DNA of 64,000 nucleotides from Paenibacillus sp. PAMC 26794 (lineage in GTDB: Bacteria; Bacillota; Bacilli; Paenibacillales; Paenibacillaceae), in contig NZ_ANHX01000012.1 of NCBI RefSeq assembly GCF_000316035.1, forward strand, positions 21,444-85,443, given 5' to 3'. A model generated the notes under the pieces. That model made no database searches, was not told the origin of the DNA, and saw nothing but the letters and a program-made list of their open reading frames with translations. The position numbers were made by a program, and so were the translations under genes. This document shows, one piece after another, positions 44,139 through 52,872 of the stretch (positions are counted from its first letter, which is position 1; each line of letters starts with the position of its first letter).

Positions 44139-46454
44139 TTAATTATTCCAGTCGTATCCTTTCAATTCAACCATAGCATTGGGGCCAGGAAAGGTTAATT
44201 CTATTTTTTGGTCCAGATAGGACACGGTTACTCTTGTTTCTTCAATAGAACGAATTCTGGTATTCAACAGACGACCATTTTCCCATTCCAGATCTATTTC
44301 AAATCCCCCACGAGCCCGAATACCACGAATATATCCTTTTGGCCAAGCTGCTGGCAAAGCAGGTAACAATCTGATTACTTCGTTATGACTCTGGAGAAGC
44401 ATCTCTGCTATACCTGCAGTACCTCCAAAGTTCCCATCAATTTGAAATGGAGGATGGTCACAAAACAGATTGGGTAACGTGGAGGAACGAAGAAGTTCCA
44501 CGATGTTATCGTGTGCAAGTTCCGACTCCTCTAATCGTGCCCACATGTTGAGAATCCACGCCCTGCTCCATCCTGTGTGTCCACCACCGTGTTCCAGTCT
44601 TCTGTCGAGTGTTACGCGAGCTGCCTTGGCCAGATCAGGCGTGGATTGCAACGTAATTTGTGTTCCAGGATGCAAAGCGAATAAATGGGAAATATGTCTG
44701 TGTCCAGGTTCCATTTCATCATAATCGTTACTCCACTCTTGGATCTGGCCATGTTTGCCAATGGAGGTATCCGGTATCTTGGTTAAAGCACTACGGAGTA
44801 ATTCTCCAAATTCCTGATCTTCTTGCAAGATCCGGGTACTTTCAATGCAACGCGTGAAGAGTTCTCTAATAATCTGATTGTCCATTGAAGCACCAAAACA
44901 TAAAGCCCCCGACTCTCCATTATCTAATATATAGCGATTTTCCGGTGAGGACGAAGGACATATCACCCAATTGCCGGAAGGATCCTCTATTAGATAATCC
45001 AGAATAAACATAGCCGCATCTTTCATCGTGGAGTAAACTTTTTTGAGAAACTGAACATCCTTATTGTATTCGTAATGGTCCCACAGATGTAATGAAAGCC
45101 ATGCTCCTCCCATAGTCCAAAATGTCGATGTCATGCAAACATCCTGCGGAGCAGCGTCTGCCCAGATATCCGAATTGTGATGAGCAACGAACCCCTTGCA
45201 TCCATACATGGTTCTAGCGGTTTCCTTTCCCCGGACTTGCAGTCGATCTATAAAATCAAACAATGGAACGTGACATTCAGACAGGTTGCAGCTTTCTGCA
45301 GGCCAGTAGTTCATCTGTGTATTAATATTAATCGTATATTTGCTATCCCATACAGGAAGCATGTCTTTATTCCATATCCCTTGAAGGTTTGCCGGTAAAG
45401 AACCTGGACGGCTGCTTGAGATAAGCAGATAACGACCGAATTGAAAGTATAGACTCATCAGTTCCGGATCATGCTTACCAGCTCTAAGCCGCTCAAGGCG
45501 CTGATCGATTGGAAGTTCGGAACATATCACATCTTTATTTTCATCTTCGAGATGTATATCCATCTTTTTGAATAAGGATTGATAGTCCGAGACATGATCG
45601 GCGAGCAGTTCGCTATATGACTTTGTTGAAGCAGCATCAATTCTTCGGAGGCACTCCGCTTCAAGTTGTTCCTTGGGTACTCGAAAATCCGTGCAAGCTG
45701 TGATTAGAATAGTCGCTGAATTACCTTCCTTCAGAGAAAGCTGACCGCTTGAATAATGAACATGCCCCCCTTCAGATATAAGGCGAATCCCGCAACAAAA
45801 TCGGATTCCTTCTTCTCCCCCACTTCTTCCCCGGATGATCAAGCCATTCGTTCCACGCTTCTCGATCCGGTCCAGATAGGATTGGAAACCAACAGGATGC
45901 TTAAGAATATCTGAAAAGGGTGTTGATTCCAGAACGGTTCCCCTGCCAAAAATAGTGGAGAAAGATAACTTTCTAGGTACGCTAGATTTGAGATGAACAA
46001 CGAGCACTTGATCCGGGTAGCTTGCAAAATAATCTCGGCTGTAAATGGATTGATCTGCGGTATAATTCACGTTTACCTTGCCTTGTTCCAGATCGAGATG
46101 TCTTTGATATTCATTTGGTTCATGTTCACTGTGATCCATAGCGATATAGAAGTCCCCTAATGGCTCATAATGTCTTTGCCCGTCAGGAACACCTACCAGA
46201 GTATCTGCTGCGAGTTCTTCTGCTTCCCTAATCTTACCGTCAAAAATCAGGCTTCTGATCTGAGATAAAGATTCAAGTGCTTGAGGATTATTCCGCTGCA
46301 TCGGACCACCATACCACAGACTATCTTCATTAAGCTGAATTCTCTCGATCTGTGTTTTCCCAAAAATCATGCCTCCAAGTGTTCCATTTCCGATAGGCAA
46401 TGCCTCTTCCCATGTTCCAGCAGGTTGATTAAACCAGATATTTTTGGTCTTCAC
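44139..46454 (-). CDS. GH95 alpha-L-fucosidase (or alpha-L-galactosidase)
   Basis: The 771-residue protein starts at a GTG (46452-46454) behind GGAGG. It covers the whole GH95 family: N-terminal WFNQPAGTWEEALPIGNGTL, the catalytic-domain motifs INTQMNYWPAESCN (the two Asn that activate water), EWSNDYDEMEPGHRHISHLF (general acid Glu) and IDGNFGG (Asp). GH95 enzymes cleave alpha-1,2-linked L-fucose, or L-galactose on plant glycans, with inversion. There is no signal peptide, so it is intracellular. It is transcribed alone. Substrate choice between fucose and galactose cannot be read from sequence. Confidence 0.92.
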   Translation of the reverse strand: MKTKNIWFNQPAGTWEEALPIGNGTLGGMIFGKTQIERIQLNEDSLWYGGPMQRNNPQALESLSQIRSLIFDGKIREAEELAADTLVGVPDGQRHYEPLGDFYIAMDHSEHEPNEYQRHLDLEQGKVNVNYTADQSIYSRDYFASYPDQVLVVHLKSSVPRKLSFSTIFGRGTVLESTPFSDILKHPVGFQSYLDRIEKRGTNGLIIRGRSGGEEGIRFCCGIRLISEGGHVHYSSGQLSLKEGNSATILITACTDFRVPKEQLEAECLRRIDAASTKSYSELLADHVSDYQSLFKKMDIHLEDENKDVICSELPIDQRLERLRAGKHDPELMSLYFQFGRYLLISSSRPGSLPANLQGIWNKDMLPVWDSKYTININTQMNYWPAESCNLSECHVPLFDFIDRLQVRGKETARTMYGCKGFVAHHNSDIWADAAPQDVCMTSTFWTMGGAWLSLHLWDHYEYNKDVQFLKKVYSTMKDAAMFILDYLIEDPSGNWVICPSSSPENRYILDNGESGALCFGASMDNQIIRELFTRCIESTRILQEDQEFGELLRSALTKIPDTSIGKHGQIQEWSNDYDEMEPGHRHISHLFALHPGTQITLQSTPDLAKAARVTLDRRLEHGGGHTGWSRAWILNMWARLEESELAHDNIVELLRSSTLPNLFCDHPPFQIDGNFGGTAGIAEMLLQSHNEVIRLLPALPAAWPKGYIRGIRARGGFEIDLEWENGRLLNTRIRSIEETRVTVSYLDQKIELTFPGPNAMVELKGYDWNN

Positions 46455-46814
46455 GTTAAAACCTCCAACGAATTATAATTCCTCACATTTTTCATGTTTG
46501 GTGTGTTCTGTTTGTATGTTCTTTCAGTGTACTTTAATCTCTAAAGTATCTAAATGAACAAAATTAACTTGAATTATCACAATCTTATCCCAGCATTAGA
46601 GGTGTTTGATCTGGCCTCTTCCCTATGGCCGAATATCGCATGATATACGGGGTTAGAGCACTGAGACGACCTAATTCATGGCCTTTTAATCGTACGAAGG
46701 ATGAACTTCATGAATACGATATGATGGGTATCAAGTTTAGAGGTGTCTTTCTCCTTGCTTTTGGTACTGTTCTGACGATCGCCTCTTTTCGACTTCTCCT
46801 TGTTTAATAAAATC

Positions 46815-46839
46815 CAAAAAAGCCGCTAATATAGCGGCT
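46815..46839 (-). terminator. Second hairpin terminator downstream of the GGDEF operon
   Basis: AGCCGCT and AGCGGCT form a 7-bp stem with a 5-base loop, followed by six T on the minus strand. Confidence 0.6.
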
Positions 46840-46934
46840 CTCAATCGAATATAAAATAGCCCACTATGATTAAGATAATCGGCATTCCGTACAGCAATAA
46901 AGGAGAAAACGTATTTTTTCTTATGTTAATTGTA

Positions 46935-46969
46935 TAGACAAATAAAGTTGCTATTGTAGCAACTTTATT
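46935..46969 (-). terminator. Terminator of the CheY-CheC-GGDEF operon
   Basis: A 13-bp perfect inverted repeat (AATAAAGTTGCTA / TAGCAACTTTATT) with a 3-base loop lies 21 bp past the GGDEF stop. The T content after it is moderate. Confidence 0.65.
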
Positions 46970-46989
46970 AAAAGACATTTTTAGATTTC

Positions 46990-47952
46990 TTAAGCATTTT
47001 CAGGCTCATAGATTCCGTAACCATTCTTGCCATTCTTTTTAATCTTGTACATGGCTCCATCCGCATGTCTCAGAAGTTCGGAAGGCTCCTGTCCATGCTT
47101 GGGAAATAGGCTGATACCAATACTCATCGAAAGGTTGATATAGTTTCCGGCAATTTTGAAATGGGTACTGAATGCAGCTTCCAATCTTTTGGCGATGACT
47201 TCAGCATCGTGATCATCTTTCAGATGGCTTAAAATGATGAATTCATCCCCGCCAAGCCGGGCTACAGTGTCCGCACTTGGAATTGTTTCGCTTAATCGCT
47301 TTGCCATTTCCAGCAACACTTGATCGCCAACATGGTGTCCATATGTATCATTCACTTGTTTAAACCCATCAGCATCCACAAACATGACGGCTAATTTGCT
47401 ATGGTTTCTTTTGGCATTACTGATGGCCCAGGCAAGACGGTCATTATAAGCAAGACGATTAGGCAGACCGGTAAGTGGGTCATGCAAAGACAAATGCTTG
47501 CTGATTTTCTCGGAGATTTTGATTTTGGCGTACTCCGTCTCCAGTTCTTTGATCAGATTTTTAAGTTTATATACCCTGGTATTGGTGTTTGTCATGTCAG
47601 TAATCTGAATAAGGGCATAACTCCGATCTTCATGATAGAGCGGTTCAACATGCATATTTTGTCTGAATAATTGTTCATCCTCTCCTTCATTAGGAAGAAT
47701 GAATGCCTTATGTAAAGCGCTTGAGCAAAATCTGCTCTGTCCATGATACAGCGCATTTTGCAGAATATTTAAATACATATTTGACTTAAACCGTGGGCAG
47801 ACCTCAAGCAGATTCAAGCCTACTACCGCTTCTACATTCTTGCCAGTAAAGCGCTCCAACCAGGCATTCCACACAACAACTTTCAAATGCCTGTCCACGA
47901 TCATTATTCCCATATGGGCTTTGTTCAAAGCTTGTGAAATAAGATTATCCAT
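46990..47952 (-). CDS. PAS-GGDEF diguanylate cyclase
   Basis: The 320-residue cytoplasmic protein has an N-terminal PAS domain (about 1-125, NKAHMGIMIVDRHLKVVVWN), a short coiled-coil linker (about 130-155) and a GGDEF domain with DPLTGLPNR, FVDADGFKQVND and the intact active site RLGGDEF. It should make cyclic di-GMP from two GTP. The inhibitory RxxD site is absent (PSAD at that position), so product feedback may be lost. It overlaps the CheC-like gene by 8 bp, which suggests that the operon couples a phospho-signal to cyclic di-GMP. Confidence 0.9.
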   Translation of the reverse strand: MDNLISQALNKAHMGIMIVDRHLKVVVWNAWLERFTGKNVEAVVGLNLLEVCPRFKSNMYLNILQNALYHGQSRFCSSALHKAFILPNEGEDEQLFRQNMHVEPLYHEDRSYALIQITDMTNTNTRVYKLKNLIKELETEYAKIKISEKISKHLSLHDPLTGLPNRLAYNDRLAWAISNAKRNHSKLAVMFVDADGFKQVNDTYGHHVGDQVLLEMAKRLSETIPSADTVARLGGDEFIILSHLKDDHDAEVIAKRLEAAFSTHFKIAGNYINLSMSIGISLFPKHGQEPSELLRHADGAMYKIKKNGKNGYGIYEPENA

Positions 47953-48580
47953 TGTCCGCCTCCAACAAAGCGTCCATTTTGGCCAGCAGGCTCGATATGG
48001 AGTTCATGCTCAATGCTATGACAATGATACCTGTCACATCCGTATCGGCAAGTAAAAACGAGGTATGTAAAACCAGGACATAGACTTCATTCTGAAGCAA
48101 TATTTGTTGATCGGAATTAGTGACATAGATCAGTTCAATATCAGGCAGGACGTATTCCAGTTTGATCTCCAGGAAATTACCGAATTCTCCAATAATGGCG
48201 TTAAGCAGGACATTGCTAACTTCCTTCAAAACGTCCAAATCCGTATCCATCAAGTTCGGATCGTTCGGTATAACGCTCTCACCCAGTTCTCCAAGACAGA
48301 TGTTTGCCAATACTTTAGCCTGCTCAACAGGAAACATCAGAAATGCTTTTCCCTGAAATTCGTATCCAAACTGTAAGGATGACCTAAACAGATGACCTTC
48401 ACTGAAGAAAATGTTGTATCTTCGATCTCCAGGATCAACATCGGATATGGAGATTAGTTCCACTTCCGGAATATTCAAAACGATACGCTTGTCTACAATC
48501 TCTGACAACATGTTAGCCGCTTGTCCCACGTAAACGTTTACTAGTTCAGTAAGCAAATCCTTCTGTAAATCATTCAGCAT
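47945..48580 (-). CDS. CheC-family phosphatase
   Basis: The 211-residue protein contains two CheC/CheX active-site patterns (E-x2-N followed by P about 22 residues later): LLTELVNVYVGQAANMLSEI near the N-terminus and DVLKEVSNVLLNAIIGEF in the middle. Both Glu and Asn are present in each. CheC enzymes remove phosphate from CheY-type receivers. The gene overlaps the receiver gene upstream (11 bp) and the GGDEF gene downstream (8 bp), so its substrate is probably that receiver rather than the chemotaxis CheY. Confidence 0.8.
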   Translation of the reverse strand: MLNDLQKDLLTELVNVYVGQAANMLSEIVDKRIVLNIPEVELISISDVDPGDRRYNIFFSEGHLFRSSLQFGYEFQGKAFLMFPVEQAKVLANICLGELGESVIPNDPNLMDTDLDVLKEVSNVLLNAIIGEFGNFLEIKLEYVLPDIELIYVTNSDQQILLQNEVYVLVLHTSFLLADTDVTGIIVIALSMNSISSLLAKMDALLEADNG

Positions 48581-48944
48581 GATAGGCCGCCTGAATCAGT
48601 TGAATCATAGTAGTTGCCTTCTCTGCGGTTAACGGTTTATTCAAAAAACCAGAAATGCCTAACATTTCAACTTCATCCCTAGTTGTCTTCTGAATATCTG
48701 CAGATAAGATAATAATTTTGACATTGCTATCCGTTTCTCGAATCATTCGAAGCATTTCTTGTCCGTTCAAACCAGGCATCAGCAGGTCGGTGGTTATAAA
48801 ATGAGGTTGGAAATCCTTAAATAGGTTGTATCCTTGCTCTCCATTGTTAGCAATCTGAATCTCGCATTCTGGAATATGATCAACAATTAGCTTTGTAAGC
48901 AATTTCTGTACGAAAATGGAGTCTTCCACAATTAATACTTTCAT
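48570..48944 (-). CDS. Stand-alone CheY-like response regulator
   Basis: From the ATG at 48944 (GGAGACTGAAGAGAAA just upstream) the protein is a 124-residue single receiver domain: VEDSIF, phospho-acceptor Asp in TTDLLMPGLNG, Ser/Thr switch in ILSAD and Lys in LNKPLT. There is no output domain, so it signals through protein contacts, probably with the CheC-like and GGDEF proteins made from the same mRNA. An earlier ATG at 49001 has no ribosome binding site. Confidence 0.85.
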   Translation of the reverse strand: MKVLIVEDSIFVQKLLTKLIVDHIPECEIQIANNGEQGYNLFKDFQPHFITTDLLMPGLNGQEMLRMIRETDSNVKIIILSADIQKTTRDEVEMLGISGFLNKPLTAEKATTMIQLIQAAYHAE

Positions 48945-49026
48945 TTTCTCTTCAGTCTCCTTGATAAAATTGAATAAGTTGGATTCGTGTGCAATTGACA
49001 TACTACGGCCCGCCGTTTAAAAAACA

Positions 49027-49058
49027 TAAAAAAACGGTCACCCTAGTGACCGTTTTTG
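49027..49058. terminator. Terminator between ABC permease gene and CheY operon
   Basis: ACGGTCAC and GTGACCGT form an 8-bp stem with a 4-base loop, with A-runs on one side and T-runs on the other. It closes the minus-strand transporter operon ending at 49085. Confidence 0.8.
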
Positions 49059-49084
49059 ATCGGTTATCTGGAACTGCATTAAGT

Positions 49085-49987
49085 TTACTCTTTTACCCCT
49101 CCAAGCTGCAAGCCATGAACGAAATACTTCTGCAAAAATGGATATACGACTAAGATGGGTAATGCGGCAACAATCGTAATAGCTGCCCGAATAGATACAG
49201 GTGTGACCATGTTACGCGCAGCACCAAGATCTGCACCATTGGCAACGGCTGCACTGCTGTTGGAATTCATAGAAGATGATAATAGTTTCATCAACTCATA
49301 TTGCAGCGTGCTCAGGTTTTGTTTGGAAGATGCATACAGAAACGTATCAAACCAAGAATTCCATTGACCGACTGCAATGAACAGTGCAACAGTAGCGAGA
49401 ACCGGTTGGCACAGCGGTAGAATAATGGAAATGAATGTTCTGAAATCTCCCGCACCATCAATTTTGGCTGATTCGATCAATCCCTCGGGTAGTGTCTGGA
49501 TATAGGTTCGAATAACAATCATATTAAAGGCACTGATCAGCCCAGGAATAATATACACCAGGAAGTTGTTTAACAAATGCAAATCTTTCATTAGGAAGTA
49601 AGTTGGAATAAGACCTGCACTAAAATACATCGTAAGAACAACTGTAATGGTAATGGGCTTTCGTAATATATAATCTTTTCGGCTTAGTGTGTAAGCCAGC
49701 ATGGAGGTTAAGAATAGACTTAAAACTGTCCCCAAAACCGTTCTCGCCACAGATATACCAAAGGCGCTGAAGATGGTCCCTCCTGCAAATACCGCTCTGT
49801 AGTTTTGATCTGTCCATACCCGAGGCCACAGATAAATCCCACCTCGGATGGTGTCATTACCGGCATTGAATGATACGGCGAGTGTATTCACAAACGGATA
49901 CAGGGTAACAATCGCGATTGCGATCATTAGTATACCATTTAACGTATGGAAGACAATCGGTTCAAGCCGAGATTTATTGATTCCCAT
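49085..49987 (-). CDS. Carbohydrate ABC transporter permease (LplC/YtcP type), xylan locus
   Basis: The 300-residue protein has six membrane helices, the EAA loop ESAKIDGAGDFRTFISIILP and the C-terminal signature LQKYFVHGLQLGGVKE. It lies 12 bp after its LplB-type partner. Together with the binding lipoprotein encoded at 51078 it probably imports xylo-oligosaccharides or aldouronates, judging from the neighbouring xylanase genes. The ATPase is encoded elsewhere. Confidence 0.88.
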   Translation of the reverse strand: MGINKSRLEPIVFHTLNGILMIAIAIVTLYPFVNTLAVSFNAGNDTIRGGIYLWPRVWTDQNYRAVFAGGTIFSAFGISVARTVLGTVLSLFLTSMLAYTLSRKDYILRKPITITVVLTMYFSAGLIPTYFLMKDLHLLNNFLVYIIPGLISAFNMIVIRTYIQTLPEGLIESAKIDGAGDFRTFISIILPLCQPVLATVALFIAVGQWNSWFDTFLYASSKQNLSTLQYELMKLLSSSMNSNSSAAVANGADLGAARNMVTPVSIRAAITIVAALPILVVYPFLQKYFVHGLQLGGVKE

Positions 49988-49999
49988 CTCTAGTCCCCC

Positions 50000-50965
50000 T
50001 TATATTAATCGGTCTTCCCCGAGCCGTTTGGAAATTGAATTCGCCGCAAAGATCAGCGTGATACTAACTACTGTTTTGAAGATACCTGCCGCAGTAGCCA
50101 AAGAATAATTCCCGATCTGTAGTCCGTACTTCAGGACAAATATATCTATCGTCTGTGACCAGTCGACAACCACACCATTACCTAACAGATACTGAACCTC
50201 GAATCCAGCTTCCAAAATCCAGCCCATATTCATGATCAGCAAAATGATAACAATGGATTTGATCCCGGGTAAGGTCACATACAGCATTTTCTTATATCGG
50301 TTCGCACCATCAATCTCTGCCGCTTCATAGAGGGAAGGATCGATAGACGTGATGGCCGCCAAATAAATAATGGCATTCCAGCCAACTTCTTTCCATACAT
50401 GGGATGCGCCTACAATGCCCCAGAAGTATTCCGGAACGCTAAGCCACATGATAGGTTCTTGAATGATATGCAGCTTCATGAGCACCACATTCACAATCCC
50501 ACCATCTACAGATAGTGAACTTGCTACGATACCTGTCACAATAATCCATGAGAGAAAGTGAGGTAAATACGATATTGTTTGAATGGTTCGTTTATATAAC
50601 TTATGTTTGATCTCATTAAGTAAAATGGCAAATATAATTGCTGTCGCAAATCCGAGCACCATATTGATGACGCTCATCGCAATGGTATTACGAAGCACGT
50701 TAAGAAATGCATCGTCTGTTAGCAAAAACTTAAAGTGTTTGAGCCCGACCCATTCCTGCTGGGTGAAACTCTTCGCAGGACTGTAATTCTGAAAGGCCAT
50801 AACCCAGCCCCAAATGGGATAATACGAGAATACGAGAATGTACGCAACGATGGGCAATGACATGAACATGAGTTGTCTTTGTCCGCGCAATCGTTTTAAC
50901 AGTGGTGCTTTGGGTACGACTGTACGGGTGGTTTGCTCTGGTATGGCTCCAGGCGTGTTCGCCAT
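50000..50965 (-). CDS. Carbohydrate ABC transporter permease (LplB type), xylan locus
   Basis: The 321-residue protein with six helices carries the EAA loop EAAEIDGANRYKKMLYVTLP. The cytoplasmic N-terminus leads into FMSLPIVAYILVFSYYPIWG. It forms the channel with the next permease. It lies about 110 bp downstream of the binding-protein gene, in the same order as in aldouronate importers of Paenibacillus. Confidence 0.88.
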   Translation of the reverse strand: MANTPGAIPEQTTRTVVPKAPLLKRLRGQRQLMFMSLPIVAYILVFSYYPIWGWVMAFQNYSPAKSFTQQEWVGLKHFKFLLTDDAFLNVLRNTIAMSVINMVLGFATAIIFAILLNEIKHKLYKRTIQTISYLPHFLSWIIVTGIVASSLSVDGGIVNVVLMKLHIIQEPIMWLSVPEYFWGIVGASHVWKEVGWNAIIYLAAITSIDPSLYEAAEIDGANRYKKMLYVTLPGIKSIVIILLIMNMGWILEAGFEVQYLLGNGVVVDWSQTIDIFVLKYGLQIGNYSLATAAGIFKTVVSITLIFAANSISKRLGEDRLI

Positions 50966-51077
50966 CTTTCACTCCTCCTATTGGCTTGCAGCGACTTTAA
51001 GCATGATGTCCCCGGAAGGCACTCGCCTGAGTAATCCTTTGGTTGATACCTTCCGAGAGAATCATTGCCGCATTTTT

Positions 51078-52733
51078 TTATTTAACAGACCAGTTCTCGA
51101 TTCTCCATTTCAGTTGGTCATTAATTCGATCTTCATAGGATTTAACATCGATCTTCTTGTAAGCGTCTACATATTCAGTCCAAATGTTATCGAACTCATT
51201 CGGTTTTGACATGATTGCTTTAGGCAAGAATTTCAATGAAGTGTCTGTCATTTGTTTGTTCGCTACCGCAGCATCAGAGCCTTCTTTCAGATCGACCTGC
51301 CACGCTGGGTAGTACACAGGATTCTCTGGTGCAGGAGAGAAGAAGTCACTCCACGTTTTGAAGCCATAAGCATCCAGAAGTTCTTTGTCTTCCGGTTTAA
51401 GGTTGTCATAGAATTCCTCAGGCTGGTTGATCGCTCCAATCGAATTGCCATCTTCAAATGTTCCTTCGAGCTTCGGTGCAGCAGCGTAGAAACTTTCTGC
51501 TTTGTTGATCAATCTCCATGCCGGATCATCCTGCTCTTTCCGTTGCTCTGGCGTACGATAGAATCTTCCCTCTTCATTCACCTGATAGTCTACACCCTCT
51601 TCACCCCATGACAAGAGCTTCTGGTACTTCTCGTCCATAAGCTTATCGAGGAATTTGATGAGTGCGACAGGATCTTCAGCATCTTTACTGATACCAAAGC
51701 CATTATTCAAGTTGATAACCGGACGATCCAGATAATGATCTGTAATACTTGTATCATAGACTAGCGGGAAGCCTACGTATGTCTGGCCAATCTTACCCTG
51801 TGCTACGAGTGGGTCTTCGCCGGCTTGGAAATTCCAGTGCTGGTCGAACATACTAAGCACACGTCCCGAAGAAATTTTGGCCAGATATTGATCATAGTTC
51901 TGAACAAAGGCTTCTTTATCCAGCAATCCCTCATTATACAAATTGTTTAGTTCTTTATAATACCGTTTGGAGATATCTTTGTCGGCAAAAACGGTTGCGA
52001 CTCCACTATCATCTACGACTACGCCCCCGTCATTGGGGTGACCCGTAAGATGTTCAGGTGGGTTAAGCAAAGGGAACGTCCGCCAGTCTGAAGCCAATGT
52101 AGTGAAACCAATCGTCGGTTGACCATCAATCGTTGGATTCTTGGCTGCATAATCACGGATCAACGTTGTGAAATCATCCAACGTTTTAGGAGTCGGGTAC
52201 CCGGCATCCTTCAGTATGGACTTTTGAATCCAGAATGCAGGACCAGAATAATAGTTACTAATGAACTCCCCTGTATACACTCCATAGTTAGGCAACCAGT
52301 AAATATGTCCGTCACTGGAGTCTTTCATCCGGTTCCAGTCTTTACCGAAATGTTTCTTCAGATTAGGTGCATGCTCTTCAATGAGATCTTCGAGCGGAAT
52401 AACCGCATCGGCTGAGACCAATTTGGTGTCTGCTGTGATCAGATCCGGGAAATCGCCCCCGGCAATCATAACGCCCAATTTCTGTTGAAGATCACCTACT
52501 AGAAACTCCATCTCAAGATTGACGCCGAGTTCATCCTGAATCTTCTTGTAGATTCGGTTATCTTTAGCTGGCGCCTGATTTGGCGTTCCGATAAAGGCCG
52601 TGATGTTCAGTACCTCTTTCCCATCCTTCGTAGTCGCTTTCTCATTGTCACCGCTGCATCCTGCCAGTGCCAAACTCAAAGTTAGAACGAGTGATACGGA
52701 ACCCCAAAGCTTCTTTTTCTTAAGTCCCCCCAT
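51078..52733 (-). CDS. Sugar-binding lipoprotein (LplA type), xylan locus
   Basis: The 551-residue protein starts at 52733 behind AAGGAGGGCAAGTAC. It has a lipoprotein signal peptide (KKKKLWGSVSLVLTLSLALA then GCSGDN) and a large solute-binding domain related to, but clearly diverged from, the pair at 19628-23008. It should capture an oligosaccharide outside the cell for the permeases downstream. Being in one strand-run with two response regulators and a kinase, and sharing a sequence motif with the xylanase operon, it probably binds xylan breakdown products. Confidence 0.88.
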   Translation of the reverse strand: MGGLKKKKLWGSVSLVLTLSLALAGCSGDNEKATTKDGKEVLNITAFIGTPNQAPAKDNRIYKKIQDELGVNLEMEFLVGDLQQKLGVMIAGGDFPDLITADTKLVSADAVIPLEDLIEEHAPNLKKHFGKDWNRMKDSSDGHIYWLPNYGVYTGEFISNYYSGPAFWIQKSILKDAGYPTPKTLDDFTTLIRDYAAKNPTIDGQPTIGFTTLASDWRTFPLLNPPEHLTGHPNDGGVVVDDSGVATVFADKDISKRYYKELNNLYNEGLLDKEAFVQNYDQYLAKISSGRVLSMFDQHWNFQAGEDPLVAQGKIGQTYVGFPLVYDTSITDHYLDRPVINLNNGFGISKDAEDPVALIKFLDKLMDEKYQKLLSWGEEGVDYQVNEEGRFYRTPEQRKEQDDPAWRLINKAESFYAAAPKLEGTFEDGNSIGAINQPEEFYDNLKPEDKELLDAYGFKTWSDFFSPAPENPVYYPAWQVDLKEGSDAAVANKQMTDTSLKFLPKAIMSKPNEFDNIWTEYVDAYKKIDVKSYEDRINDQLKWRIENWSVK

Positions 52734-52872
52734 GTACTTGCCCTCCTTGGAAGTGGTATGTCTTACTGTTTTTAGTATGAAGAAATGTATGCGGTTACAA
52801 AATATATACATTTAAGGTCTACCCCCCTGTAATTGCAGGTCTTATTCAGGAGGGGTTCTTCTTTTTCATGGA

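Larger units (their letters stand above)
46455..46989. other. Intergenic region between GH95 and the GGDEF operon
   Basis: The region contains two minus-strand terminator hairpins (listed separately) and a 60-codon plus-strand frame at 46625-46807 with a C-terminal hydrophobic helix but no ribosome binding site, which I do not call as a gene. No other gene is seen. Confidence 0.4.

Noticed and set aside
46625..46807. 60-codon frame with a hydrophobic C-terminus
   Set aside because: No ribosome binding site and no recognisable family; the hydrophobic end alone is not enough.
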